Shown here piece after piece: positions 35,292 to 47,530 of a stretch of 64,000 nt of DNA. Under the pieces are notes generated by a model. The model worked only from the letters and a program-made list of their open reading frames with translations. It made no database searches and was not told the DNA's origin. The stretch lies in contig CM075783.1 of assembly GCA_037974665.1 (NCBI GenBank), positions 16,648,762 through 16,712,761 of the forward strand, written 5' to 3'. A program made the translations under genes and the position numbers. This DNA comes from Ehretia macrophylla (Eukaryota; Streptophyta; Magnoliopsida; Boraginales; Ehretiaceae). Position 1 is the first letter of the stretch; every line of letters starts with the position of its first letter.

Positions 35292-38220
35292 GATGATGAG
35301 TTTGACAAACACAAGACCGTTGTCCACCTCAACTCATCATGAAGCAATAGCTCTGTCGGGCTGTCGAGGTTAAAACAAGCGCTTTTCGGAAGGCAACCCG
35401 AATTTTCTCACTTTTCTTGATTTAATAGTTTTAATTATTTTTAGTTAATTTTTGAGTTATAATTGTCATAGTTAATTGTTAATTTTTATTGTCATGATAG
35501 GTTCAAGAACAAGTTTGGGGGAAGACAAGTCAAAGAGAAGTTCTACCAAGTCAATTCAGGGATAAAATGTGCAAATAATGGTGTTTGGATTAAGGGAGAT
35601 GCGTGTGTTGAAGAGAAAAGTAAGAAAAAATAGAGCTGTAAAAGTAGCGTTGTTGCACAAAATGTAGCGCAGCTGCGCTGACGCTGTTAAAAGTTATGTT
35701 TTTGAAGTAGTGTTGTTGCGCTAAAAACCAGCGCAACTGTATTGGCGTCTTTTTGTTTGATGTTCAAAAAAAAAAAAAAAAATCAAAAATTAAAAGAAAA
35801 TCATTCTCCATCTCTCAACCACCACCATCAACACCCAAACACAAATCCTCTCTTTCTCTCTAAACCCTAAGCCCTATTACCACCCAAACCATTAGAACTT
35901 TCTCAACCCAAATCATTGAAACCCAAACCATCAGATCACTCTCAACAACAACCAAATCTCAAATCTCTCACTATCACGCTCTCTTACACTCCAGTCAGTC
36001 TATTTCTCTCTCCTACCACCCCATAGACGACACCACCACACCCACCATACCTACACCGATGAGCTTCTACCGACGACGACACCAGAGCAATGGAGGCAAC
36101 AACCATCTCACTCCCTCTCTTTATCATCTCACCATTCTTCTGACGTTACCCACTAGTTTCTCCTACTTACTCATAGCTAAAGCCCCCCCAGTGCTCATTT
36201 GCACCACACAAGCGTTGACGGTGGAGTCTTACAAGCAGCGACTGAGAACCTTCATGTTTTGGTGAGTACTACTTTTTTATATGCATTACTAGATTGTAAC
36301 AGAGAAAAAAAAGGAAGACAAATCTTGTTACAGAATCGCGCAAAGGGCATTGAAAAAATCCTTATTTTGTGTTATTAGTTATACTTTTGCTTTATGGGTT
36401 GTGATGAAATTTTGCTAATTGGGGGTATTTGTGAGTTGTATCTGTTGGGTGGAGAGGTTTCAGATTTGATAACTGTTTGTTCAAGTCTTAACAAAGTACA
36501 CAGAATAATTGGAATCGTGCGGCATTCAGATGGGAGTGCAAGAGTTTGGTTGTGTTTGTTCTTGAACTTATTTTGTGTTTGTTGGGTAAATTCTACTTCC
36601 ATTGTGTTCCTTGGCTGAAGTTATAGTAGCAATGACTATATCTCGGACGCTCAATGACTATAGAGACTATTCAGGGAAGTCCTCTGATTTATTTTCTTTT
36701 ATATTTTCACATTGAGGACAATGTTTTTCTTTAAAGTTTAGGGGTGGCGTCTCTTTATTTGTTTTGTGAACCTATCTTAATGAGTTTTGTGTTATGTGTT
36801 TTTTCTTTGTATTATGTGTTTTTAGTTATTTTCTATTTCCAAGTTTGGGGGTAGTTGTTATGTGTTTTTCTCTATGAACTTGTTCTTTTAGTATTCGTAT
36901 TATGTGTTTTTCTTTTTGTGTGTTTTGTTATTTTTATTATGTTTTAAAAAAAAATCAGAAAAATTTGAAAACAAAAAAAAAACTAAAATGTTGAAAGTGA
37001 TGCTGGAAAGATAAGAAATAGGCCAATGATGAGTAGCGTAAGAAATATATGATGGTAATGAGGATAATTGACTGAAGCATAGTTTTGTTTTACGGAAAAT
37101 CCTCACTTATTGCGCACTTAGCCTCGCCTAATTACGTTGTTGCTTAGAGAATGATTATGTGAGTTTAAGTGAATAGAAAAATGAGTATAGGACTTTAGAA
37201 CTTGCTTGATTGTCACTCGAGGTGAAATCCTAGGTTACATAGCATTAGAGAAATGATTTAGGTCATCTTTGGATCGTTTGAGCCTTTCAAGCCAACCTTT
37301 GTAATAATTGAATATCCCTAGTTCACCTCTTGAGCCTAAGATGGCCTTTTCTTTCTTATGCAACTTACAATATCTTCCTTAACTTGTCAGGTTTGATTTC
37401 CCCATATTATGACCCTCCTACTTGTAACATATGATTGTTCTGTATTGAATGATGGGAGGTTTGATGATTTGGTGATGTGTTGTTTTGTTTCAGAAAAAAA
37501 ATGAAATATTGAGAAAAAAAAAGAGAAGAATGAAAGGAAAAGAGAAGAGTCACACTCCTTGTAGTTAATATCAAAATGCAAGTTTGGGGAAGTGTGGACT
37601 CTTTATGTAGTTTGTTAATATTGTGGATGCATGTTGAGGAAGTGAAATGAAATAAGAAAGAAAAGAGATATGTTGAATAATTGTGGTGGTACGAAGTAGA
37701 GTTGATATGTGCTCCATTGAACATCCTTGAATAGTTGTGTGCTTATAGGTAGTTTAGCCATTTATTATATCCATTATCCTACCTTGACCCTAGCCACACG
37801 TTATAACCAAATGAAAAGTCCTACTAATCTTTAATGTGATGATTAACTTACATTAGTGGAGAGTGACATGAAAAGTGTGCCTATGAAGTCCTAAGTGATT
37901 GAATATAACAGATTCACATTGAAAATTCACTTAGCTTGCATAAACTCATCCAGGTACAATTGATTAGGATAGAGACTATTCACACACTCACTTGGGGGAT
38001 TTGAAGTAAAATGAGACTTATGTGAAGTTGAGATTTCTCATGCTTGTGATTGTAAGTTACCTTTTGAGTTGGGAAAAAGCTATTGAGGCCGTGAAAATTT
38101 ATTATCCTACAACATTGCTTTCATGAGTTATATTGTGTCAAGTCTTTAGTTTTTAGGTTGTTTCTTTCTTTAGTTGTGTCTTTTGCTTGAGGACAAACAA
38201 AGCTTAAGTTTGGGGGTGTT
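35292..38220 (+). other. Athila 3' noncoding region and polypurine tract
   Basis: No env-like reading frame. At 35810-36265 the sequence turns C-rich (ACCACC-type), unlike the rest of the element, with a 68-codon frame at 36059-36265 that I do not recognise. The motif AAGTTTGGGG recurs at about 35511, 36840, 37581 and 38205. The last, AAGTTTGGGGGTGTT, touches the 3' LTR and is the working polypurine tract. A palindrome AGCGCAGCTGCGCT at 35666-35679 repeats the LTR palindrome. Confidence 0.7.
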
Positions 38221-39438
38221 TGTTGGGTGTATTATTTATATAGTATTTCAACACATTTTCACTTAAGCTTTGTTAGTTTTTGAGTAATTTATGAGCAATT
38301 TGATTAGTTTTGTCTTTGATTTGCATTGTAGGTAATTTCCAAGAGACAATATGAGTTTAGAGGCAAATATTGAAGAGACATTGATTGGCTTCTATACAAT
38401 TTGTGGAGAAATTGAAGAACAAATAGAAGTAGCGCAGTCATAGCGCAGCTGCGCAACATCGCAGGAAAATTAAGGGTAGTTTTGTAAATTGGCAAGAAAA
38501 TAAAGAAACCCTATGAAATAAAAGGATAAAAACGTGAGAAGTGGGTAGCCATCAAGATGGGAGAAAAAACAACGTTCCAAAGGGGGAGAAAGAGAGGATT
38601 CACGAGTTAAAGACGGAGGAACGATCCGGGGGCGGACTTCTGCTCCAATTCTTCTCCAAATCCTAGTTTTCTCTATCTCTGTTATCATGTTTTACGTTAC
38701 AATTGGAATTTTATTTATTTTCATGATTATGTTCTAAGCTAATTTTCTAGGGCTACGATGTAGCCGAATTTTGAATATTTGATGATTTTGGCTTTAATTC
38801 ATTGATGAACTATTTCATATTTGCATTGAGTATTTTATGCTGAATTTAATGCTTGTGGTTGCCTGATCAACAATTACATAAGTCTTGATTTAGTTTGAGA
38901 CTGAGAAGTAATAACTAAATTAGACTACGTATGAAATACCATTAAATCATCATAAGCTAGAGATAGTTATGAGATCTAGTGCAGCATTTGAATTTCTAGG
39001 GCTTAATGTGTTCCATAAGTTCATAGTTATCACAGAGATATAGTTAGTTTTCTTATTAGAATAGGTTATTGATACTTGAGAAAGATTAATATCTACCTTA
39101 GCGAAATTACTGGCAATGTAAGGAATAGGCGTCAATTGATTTTAATCACTAGTTTCAAATAGGATTAATCTTGGTGAAATCGGAATCCCTAGAGTCTTTT
39201 AATTATTGAATTACCATATTTTGTTAATTTCATAATTGTGTTAGTTGCTATTTCTCTTATAAGTTATATATAATTTCTTTAGTAATTAGTTACAAATTCT
39301 CAATTCGTGATTGTTCAAATAAAGTTAGAGCTAAATCAATTTCAGTACTTAGTAATCACAGTCCTCGTGGAAACGATCTTTACTTATCACTTTTTTACTT
39401 GTTGCGATACGTGCACTTGCATTAAAAATCATACAACA
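38221..39438 (+). repeat. Athila 3' LTR
   Basis: Matches the 5' LTR from TGTTGGGTGTATTATT to CATACAACA. Palindrome GCGCAGCTGCGC at 38443-38454. Confidence 0.95.
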
Positions 39439-39693
39439 TAGGCGTACACCAAGTATATCTGTTGGTGGATATCCTTCGACTGGTCGTGGATCAATTGGAA
39501 GTCAAGCTTCGACTGGGCATGGTTCCAGTGGATATCACCCTACGACTAGTCATGGGTCCATAGGAGCACTGCTTTCAGTTGGTCGTAGGTCTTCTGTCGG
39601 TTAGCCGTGGACTGGTCGTGGCTCCTCGTCATCATTAGTTTGTTTAGAGCATGTGATTCCCCCCAGTTTATATCCCTCACAACAGAGGCTACA

Positions 39694-42600
39694 TGTGAGG
39701 CCCCAGACCTGAATTTATGCGCATTTTTTTCTTAAAATGTTTAATTAAGAATAGTTACTATTTATAAGAAATTTCGACTGTTTCATTTTCCTGGTTTTGC
39801 ATTTTTCTCATGATACTTGTCATTTAAGAGGCATGAGAAAATTTGAATTACTTGCATAGCACGCCAGGAAGGCGTGTAGAAAAAATATTTTGTATGTCGT
39901 AATGAATAGTAAAAAAAATTCAATATTTTGGGTTTTTTTTCATTTAGCTTGCTTTGACTTGGATTAAAACTACCTAGCCAAACCATTTGACCCAATAACC
40001 CAAACCCTTGACCCATGAACCATTTTTAACTCTTATAACTCATTATATACCAAAAAAAAACAAAAAAAAATCAGCTCGAAACCCTCTCCCCAAACCCGTG
40101 AGTCAGGAGCAAAAAAAAAGAAGAAGAAGAAAATTGTTAGTTTTCACCAATTTCATCTATTCCAAGTCTGATTTTAGTGCTCTTGAGCCTAGCAAAGCCA
40201 TCTCCAAGCTTCTTCTTCTTGTCTAGTGGTGAGAGATGCATATTTTTTAGCTTTTAAAGTTAGGTTACATTTATGTAAATTTTGTGATTTGATATATCTT
40301 GCTTATATATGCCTATCTATGCTTAAATTAGCCTTTATTATGATCATAGAACATTCTTTTATAGTTATTTGAAGAATTTTATAGTTGAAAATTAAGTTTG
40401 GAGACTTGGAAAAGATGATGAATAGTATCTGTAAATAGTAACCTACAAATTTTGGGGTTTTTGCATTTTTAATTATTTTATTGCTTCTAATAGTTGCTTT
40501 AACCCTTGAGAATGCTATATGTATCATGAGAATGGATATAACCTAGTTAGAATTGGAATTATAGCTTGAATTACAAAGAGGGCTTTGGAACGAAGTGTTG
40601 AATTTGATTCGTTTGATTATGTAGTTAGCCTTAGAAGTGTTAGGAAGCTCTTAAAATGTAATTATGACGCTTAATTGTTAATCAGATTAGGTAGTTGTAG
40701 TTCAAATCACTAAAGAGGCTTTTCGGTGCTTTTGTGTTAACATGCTTAAAAATGTGATTTCATGGCATTTAGTTGCATCATAAAGTGGCCATATGGGATT
40801 AGTGAAGCCAGATTTGATGTTAATTATATTGCTATATGGTTTATGTTATGTTGTAGTTAATGGTTAAAGAAACTTGAAACTCACGATTGGTTAGTTGTTT
40901 AGTGTGAAAAATGGTGTATGAATCCTCTAATGCTAGTGTTGCTAGTTTATATATGTGTTTTGGATGTAGTTGAAGATTTTGGTAAAGCTAACTTAATGGT
41001 GTAGCTTAAGTGTTTGTAATAATGTCTAAATAAAGTGTAATAATGTTATACATGCTAGAGTGTTGATCATAGTTAGCTAAATGTAAGAAAACAACAAGAA
41101 AAGTTGATAAACAAGAAAAACCCTGATTCGGACAGTCCACTGCCACTGCCATTCGAAGCTCTTTTGACATAGTAAACATGTTCAAAAATTAACGAAATTT
41201 GTACACTAGCTAGATTAGGAAGTTTAGAGAAAATGATGATTTCTAAGACTAAGACTAATTCTAATGTTTTAGCCCTCTGATCATATCATTTCTGAAATGT
41301 AGCTAAAAAATTGATGGTTCTGCCCAGCTATGTGTAGTTGCACGGTAAGGGTTATAACTTTTGGAATTTAACTTGGAATTGAGCACCGTTTGAACTTAAA
41401 ATTAACTACACTTGAAGATCTATGTTTATACATAAGAATCAGATAATTTGGAGGTCAATATCCTAGGTAACCGAATTAATTAATTTGAGCTTCTGTTAGA
41501 GGGATTGGAAAATGTTTTAATTGAGCTTGCGGTATTAATTTTGCACTTGGAAACTTGTATTCTTAACTTTATATATTAGTAAATGCTTCTATGTTGTTAC
41601 AAAACTATGATGTTTAATTAAGTTACAATGAAATAAAGCATGTGGTATAGAATCTAGGATGTAGAAGATGTTAAACCTTCTATAGTCAATTGCTAAAGTG
41701 TTACACTTATATGAATAACTAGGGGTTTGCACATTTGAGCGGATTCAAAGAGGTTTGGAATAAGTCTAAGCTATACCATTACAGGTTTGGTAAAGGTAAG
41801 GAAGTCTTCATCTCTTTTGTGCATCTTAACTTATTTTATTGTTTCTAGATTGTATGATTAGTAATTGATAAAGTTTACATGTACTATTTACTTGTTATCT
41901 TGTGTTTTCTCATGTTATTTATGTTTAATTGCGAGGGCGGCCTACTTTGTCGTCCCTCTTATGTGATCTTTGATATTCTTGATTCTCGTGATCTTGACTT
42001 GGGGTTGTGCAACTTTTTTGGACATGGTAGTGTTGAGAAACAAGGGCGGCATCAGGCTTATCGTGCTCCCTCGACTACCATGGTGCCTATTCCCTTTCTC
42101 TCACTGAGTATACTCTACTACCCCAGAGGCGGTTCATCTCGTTATGGCATATGAACCTACCTCAGGAGAAAAGGTCGTAGGATCGGGGTACATCAGAAGT
42201 ACCCTATTTAGAAGAATAAGGGGTTTGCCGGCGCTTGCTTGAAGATCATGGTTCGTGGTTCGTGGATCGAGACTTCGTGGAACTATATCATTTTTAAATA
42301 TGTGATACTTGATTATTAAGTGTTATTCAGTCTCTTGTTACTTGAAATATGATCATATACTGTAAATGACACCTATGTGTTAGTTATATTTGGGTGCTAT
42401 AGTTCGGGTGCTTGTGTATTATCTTATTTTGTGTACTTGTGTGCTTTATAGTTTGTGTGCTTGCGTGATGTCTAGACTTGTGTGCATGCATGTTATCTAG
42501 TTATGTGTGCTTGTGTGTGATTTTGATGTTATCTACATTGCACGAGACCTTATGGAGACTCCCTATTATGTGACCTCTCCCACACTGGGCATACGTGGTT

Positions 42601-43145
42601 AGTATGCTCATTCATCGCCCTAACATGTTTCAGGCATAGCAAAGATTGGCGGCACGAGTTCCAAGATTGGTTGTGAAGTTGAGGTAGCTGGCGTGTTATC
42701 GGTAGCATATGTAAATTAAATGGGAAGTTTATCTTGTAATAAAGTCTATGTCAGAAGAAGTTTTGTATGTAATTATGTGGTATTGTAGAGAAGTGTGTTT
42801 TAGTCTTCTAATGTTACGGGCATGTAATGACTATAAGAATTACCTTATTGTCTAGTTAGCTTGCATGCATGTGTGAATTGAACTTGATAACTGTCGACTT
42901 TATGCTTGTTGTGAACCTTTGTTGAGTTCCAAGGCTCGGATGGCCTTGAGCAATTTGTTGTATGAGATAATTTTGGTGGAGGAGATGAAGGAATGAAGTT
43001 AGATCATAGTTTTGTGGTTATAAATATTATTTACATGTTTTGGATAGTCCTATCAAGAGGGAAGACTCCGTCCGTTTCTTCTCGTTTATCATGTCTTGGG
43101 AATAGAATTGGGAACTCCAGTCTCGTGAGGGATTGGGGTGTTACA
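39694..43145 (+). mobile_element. Solo long LTR (3.45 kb) with TSD CTACA
   Basis: Begins TGTGAGGCCCCAGACC and ends GGATTGGGGTGTTACA. An exact 5-bp repeat, CTACA, lies at 39689-39693 and 43146-43150. Same family and orientation as 24841-28351: donor-like GGTGAGA (40228), acceptor-like 'catgtttcag' ending 42633, and conserved block 41930-42240 with GGTTGTGCAACT where other copies have the perfect palindrome. It interrupts the first exon of the TNP1-like gene. No gag-pol. Confidence 0.9.
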
Positions 43146-45059
43146 CTACATACTCATACTAGTACGTCGGGAGCTCCTATTGACGCTGCATCAGGACATA
43201 TGCCTGTTCACGTTTCATTGTCACCACATGAGAGGTCTTCCCCTTCCACATCATCGTCCGGCCTCAGACAAGGTTTAAAGGATTTACAAGTCAACGTATA
43301 TGGCGCGGCTGAGCCGGACCCTATGGCTCAATCTGCACCAATTCCTGAACAACCTGAGTCATCAACCACAGCTCAAGAATGACCTACAGGGATAGAGCCA
43401 TGGCAATATTATGGGTTCTCGTCGCACGATGCATATGTAGCATGACAAGTTGATAGACGTACACATTTGACATTCGACGACGGTGGGTAAGTATTTGATT
43501 TTGTATTTTTTCCATGGATATCCTTATCCCACTGGTCCTCCATGTTATGGATTTTTAATATCCAACTTTTTGTTTTGATCATGTTTAGATGGACACCTTA
43601 CGAAGCAACTAAAGAAGTCACTAGAGCAATGAACGCTCGGTATTCTAAGCCTTGAACGAGTTGGAGTGAGGTCCCCGATAAAGTTAGGGATAGGTGGTTC
43701 GCTAATTTTCAGGTATGATAAATATGTGTAAATATTATGGAATGTTATTTGTTATAATCATTGTGTTGATTATATTGAAATAATATGTTATATTAATTAA
43801 TTATTGGTCGCAAAGGGTCTACAAGTGATTCCCCAGCGAAGAAGCCGCGTTTCGCCGAATGTTCGATTTCAAAGCTCAGAATCATATATGTGACCTCTTT
43901 AATAAAGGACGGATGCGTAATAAGAAGCCGAAGTGGTTGGGCGATGCCACATGGGATCTATTGAAAGAAAGGTCGGATACCCCACAATGGCGGGCAAGTT
44001 CAAAGCGAAACTCAGATAACCGACTGCACCAGCCATCTCCACATCATTTGGGACCTATCCCTTATGAAGAGGCTGCAAGGAAATTGGTATGTATGAAGGA
44101 AAATTTAATGAATGATGTGTCGTAATTAACTTCAATTATTTCACCCATCATAAATGTTTTTGTTATGTTTTGGTGCATGAAAATTTGTAGGCAGAGGAGC
44201 GGGGGGGACCAGTGACTTGGGTGAATGTTTTCGCAAGGGCTCATCGCAAGGATCCCGACGGGCCATTCACAGACCCTAGGGTAGAACACACCATGGTATG
44301 TGTAATTTGTTGATAATAGTAAATAAATAACCAAAATGTTGATATTTACCAACGAAATGTCTAAAATTATTATGTCTTAAATCTAATTAAAAGGCTGAGT
44401 ATGAAGAACTAGTACAGCATGCCACAGTTTCGTCTGAGGCTGATTCAGCAGCAACACCGATAGATTATGATGCACTCCTTTTGCAGGCTGTGGGCAAACC
44501 CAACAGAGGGTGCATATATGGGGTCGGGTCTTCTGCTTCTGTTGGGTCTGTATACCACAACCCACCAGGCAGATGACAGAGCACGGAGATAGAGATACTG
44601 CAAGTTGTTGGTAGGGCGACAATACCCTTGAATGAGAAGATTGATCTGCAACGCTCCGAGAATGAGGAATTGCGTAAAATGCAACAAGAACAGAACGAGC
44701 GGCTTCAACAACTTCAAGAAGAAAACAATGTAGAACTCAGAGAACTGTGGGCACAGATCGTACTACTGACAAAGATGTTTACGATGCCACCTGCTCATCA
44801 GGATTCGCCTCAATCCGGTGATGGAACTGAAGAATGATTTTCCTGTTTTTATGTTATGTTAAAATATACAAAGAGTTTGTTTAATTACATTTAGGATTTG
44901 TTCTTTTTAATTGCATGGTACAATATACTTTTCAATATAAATGTACAATAATTTGAATTACATGTTTGAGCATTATATCTGGTTTTAACAAATAAATAAT
45001 TAATAACTAATAATTTCAAATAACATTTAAAGATTTTTTATGAAAAATAATAATAATAA

Positions 45060-45611
45060 TAATAATTTTGAGATTGGCGACGACATGGTGACAGAATTTT
45101 GCGATGACATTTTGGAGACGGAATTTATTTGGAGACGGTTTAGAGATGGAATGGAGACGGTTTTTTTTGGAGACGGCTCGAAGACGGAATAAAGATGGCA
45201 TGTTTTTGGAGATGGATTTGAGACGGGTTTTTTGGAGATGGTTTGGAAATGAAATAGAGACGACATGTTTTTGGGGACATGCTGGAGACAGAATGGAGAT
45301 GGGTTTTTTAGGAGACGGCTTGGAGACGTAATGGAGACACCATGTTTTTGAAGACGGTTTGGAGATGACATTTTTTGGCGACGGTGTGGAGATGATACTT
45401 TTGGGAAATGATTCAGAGACAAATTTGGTGACAGATTAAAAAGCCGCCGCCAAAAGTGAGGAATTGGCAACGGCGCAACAAATTGGCAACGATACTTTTG
45501 GCGACAGTCAAAAATCATCTCCACGCTGTCATCAACCGTCGGCAATACCCTTTTGGTGATGACATGGAGGCAATTTTTTACCGTCACCTAAAGCAATTTT
45601 TTTTTGTAGTG
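45060..45611 (+). repeat. CACTA right subterminal repeats and terminus
   Basis: Twenty or so copies of 'ggagacgg'-like motifs with TTTTTGG spacers, then 'ccgtcacctaaagcaatt', a T-run and GTAGTG. The minus-strand 186-codon frame over it is a by-product. Confidence 0.85.
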
Positions 45612-46462
45612 GCAATGATCCTAAATTTAAGTTTGGGGGTAAACTTCAAATTGATGAGTACACCCACATCCTCTCATCTTTGTGAGAAAAGTTAAATATA
45701 AATACTGTTATGACAAATGTGGTTATAATTTGGGAAGACAGATGGGTTTTGAATGTGAAACTTGCTATTTATACCTCTGCCCGCGTGCCATTTGTCTTTT
45801 CGAGAAGCGGGGAATCTAGTCCAGAAGGGCATAGCGAGATTGAAGAGTCTAGTGGTGAGGAGTCCAATCTTGAATAGCATAGTGAAGAAATCCTTTCGGA
45901 TAGAACTAAATGAATTTCAAATATATATTGAAGATCGTCGATTCCAGTCCTAAGAAGTCCAATTGGTAAAAGCATAGAGTCATTTCGGATGAAAGTAAAT
46001 TAAGAGTTTGGGAATCTGTACTAATGCATATAATAAATGATTCGAAAAATCATGAAATTGATTTTTCCTGTATCATTATTTTGTCTTTTTTTTTTTCTCG
46101 ATCGCAATATGTATTTACTATTAATCTTAATAAAAGAGTTCTATTGTGCCCTTTACGTTTGTATGTATTTATCATTATAATGCCCCTTACGTTTTCTTAT
46201 TTTTTCTTATTTAAGTACACAAGATAATTACATGTTTGTATCCATAAAACAATCAAGATCGTGAAGAGGTCGATGATTATGAGAAATAAATGATAGCCAA
46301 CGTATTTTGTTGGGCAATGCATGTATGAGCTCATAATACTTACTGTTTGTGAAGTATATGGTCTTTTAATTTTACTCTAATTACTCTTCATATTTTATCT
46401 AAACTCATTATTCAACAATCTTTTTTATTTTTTATTTTTAATTATTAACAACTATGTTCTAA
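45612..46462. other. Gap: possible Athila-like 3' tail, otherwise nothing seen
   Basis: 'aatttaagtttgggggtaaa' at 45626-45645 resembles an Athila polypurine tract, so the CACTA element may have landed in another Athila 3' region. The rest has no motif I recognise. Confidence 0.4.
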
Positions 46463-46769
46463 GGCCATCTCTAACTCATTCCCTATTTCTTATTTTACTC
46501 TACATGTAGGAAAGTTTTAGAGAATCGCTATATCCAAATCATATTATCACTACATGTAAAGATGCAATAACAAATCTCTAAACCTATATCCACATCTCCA
46601 TATGTGGAGTAAATAAAAGTAGAGAGCTTTTAAAATAGGGAAATAATTAGAGTGAAACTGAAATATGAATTTCTTGAAATAAGGAATTTACTAAATGTAT
46701 AGAAACTATTGGAGTGAAACTAAAATATTGAACCTCTAGAGAAAAATATAGGGAAGCTTGGAGTTGGCC
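46463..46769. mobile_element. Tourist-like MITE (PIF/Harbinger)
   Basis: 307 bp with ends GGCCATCTCTAACTC and GAGTTGGCC (imperfect inverted repeats), flanked by TAA at 46460-46462 and 46770-46772. A TWA 3-bp TSD is typical of PIF/Harbinger. No coding capacity. Confidence 0.8.
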
Positions 46770-46807
46770 TAACAAATATTATAATATTTATATAATTTAA
46801 GTTGTTA

Positions 46808-46809
46808 AA

Positions 46810-46840
<31 letters not shown>

Positions 46841-46842
46841 TA
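46808..46842. repeat. (ATT)n microsatellite
   Basis: About eleven ATT units. Confidence 0.95.
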
Positions 46843-47089
46843 TATAAATTAGAAAATTCGAGACACAAGATTATAATAATTTTTAAACTTATAATAAAAT
46901 ATCACCAACGAATTGAGGTTTTGAACTCGAAGTACACAACAATTGCATATATCTACTTCACCCTCTTTTCCATGCTGACTCATCAATTAAATAAAATAAA
47001 ATAAACATCTTAAAGACCAAAAAAAACCAGACAAGCAAACAAAACAAAGCAAACAACAAAATATATATGCCGTTTGACCAAAATAAAGG

Positions 47090-47530
47090 CAATGGCGAGC
47101 TTGATTTGCTTGCCACTTCTAGTTAGAAAATGACAATCAATTGGCGAGCTTGGGATTTTGGCGAGGGAGAAAGCGAGGTTAAAGTAATTTTTTTTGTTTG
47201 ACTCTCTACTTTGGCTAAGTTGGAGTTGTTCTAAGTGAGCGACAACTTGTTCTCTTTCTTACTTTGAAGGACCAACCTACTGTAGGCAATAACTTGATAT
47301 CTTTCTTTGCCAAGTTGAAGGAGTGACCTACCGCAAGAGGTGGTTTGACTTCTTACTTTGTTAAGCTAAAGAAGCGGCCTACCTTTAAGAAAACTTGGCT
47401 CGTGTGGACTACTATTGGCTGAGCTTAGTTTGAGCGGACTACCGCTAGGCAAGCTTGGCTCGAACGGACTACCATCAGACAAGCTTGGCTCGAGTGGACT
47501 ACCATTTGGAGGTAAGTGGATGATCTTCAC
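47090..47530. repeat. Two sets of degenerate tandem repeats
   Basis: 47210-47400: units of about 60 bp with '(t)ttctttctttgccaagttg' and 'ggaccaacctactg'. 47395-47510: units of 35-41 bp with 'aagcttggctcgagtggact' and 'actaccatt'. No coding sense identified. Confidence 0.7.

Larger units (their letters stand above)
31357..39438 (+). mobile_element. Athila-type Ty3/Gypsy element, internally deleted
   Basis: Two LTRs (31357-32567 and 38221-39438, 1211 and 1218 bp) bound an 8.1-kb element. After the 5' LTR comes a tRNA-Asp primer site, then gag, protease and only the end of integrase. RT, RNase H and the integrase core are missing, so it cannot move by itself. 3' of the coding part are 2.9 kb of noncoding sequence in place of an env-like ORF, ending in a polypurine tract. 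It sits in the first exon of the TNP1-like gene. The flanks 'ttgac' and 'taggc' are not an exact TSD, so either they have diverged or the element ends recombined. Confidence 0.9.
31272..44837 (+). pseudogene. TNP1-like CACTA protein (plant transposase Ptta/En/Spm, PF03004 type)
   Basis: Exon pieces: 31272-31356 (MAAGKDNSSSEIRRFLRTGP), 39439-39693 (Ser/Gly-rich STGRGSIGSQAS) and 43146-43486, all parts of one first exon split by two LTR elements. Then 43589-43712 (WTPYEATKEVTRAMNARYS, then VRDRWFANF), 43816-44086 (RMRNKKPKWLGDATWDLLKE, SSKRNSDNR), 44191-44295 (VNVFARAHRKDPDGPF, DPRVEHTM) and 44394-44837 with a C-terminal coiled coil (LRKMQQEQNERLQQLQEENN). All introns have GT-AG borders. The family protein binds subterminal repeats or assists transposition. 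Stops in most exons (after SSVG, TAQE, DAYVA, RYSKP and NPPGR) are TGA/TAG codons of the kind made by C-to-T or G-to-A changes. Confidence 0.85.
30340..45611 (+). mobile_element. CACTA (En/Spm-type) transposon, invaded by two LTR elements
   Basis: The right end is a clear CACTA terminus: the plus strand ends TTTTTTTTTGTAGTG at 45611. Both sides carry subterminal arrays of GAGACGG-like motifs (30350-30845 and 45060-45600). Between them are a TNP1-like multi-exon gene and an acidic transposase tail in the same orientation. The left terminus is degraded: 'ttataacaaaaaaaaaacta' stands where CACTACAAAAA is expected, so the start is approximate and no 3-bp TSD can be matched (right flank 'gca'). 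Without the two inserted retroelements the element is about 3.7 kb, too short for an intact TNP2 transposase, which seems to be deleted. Confidence 0.75.

Noticed and set aside
45027..45587. 186-codon minus-strand frame
   Set aside because: Serine/proline-rich by-product of the CACTA right subterminal array.
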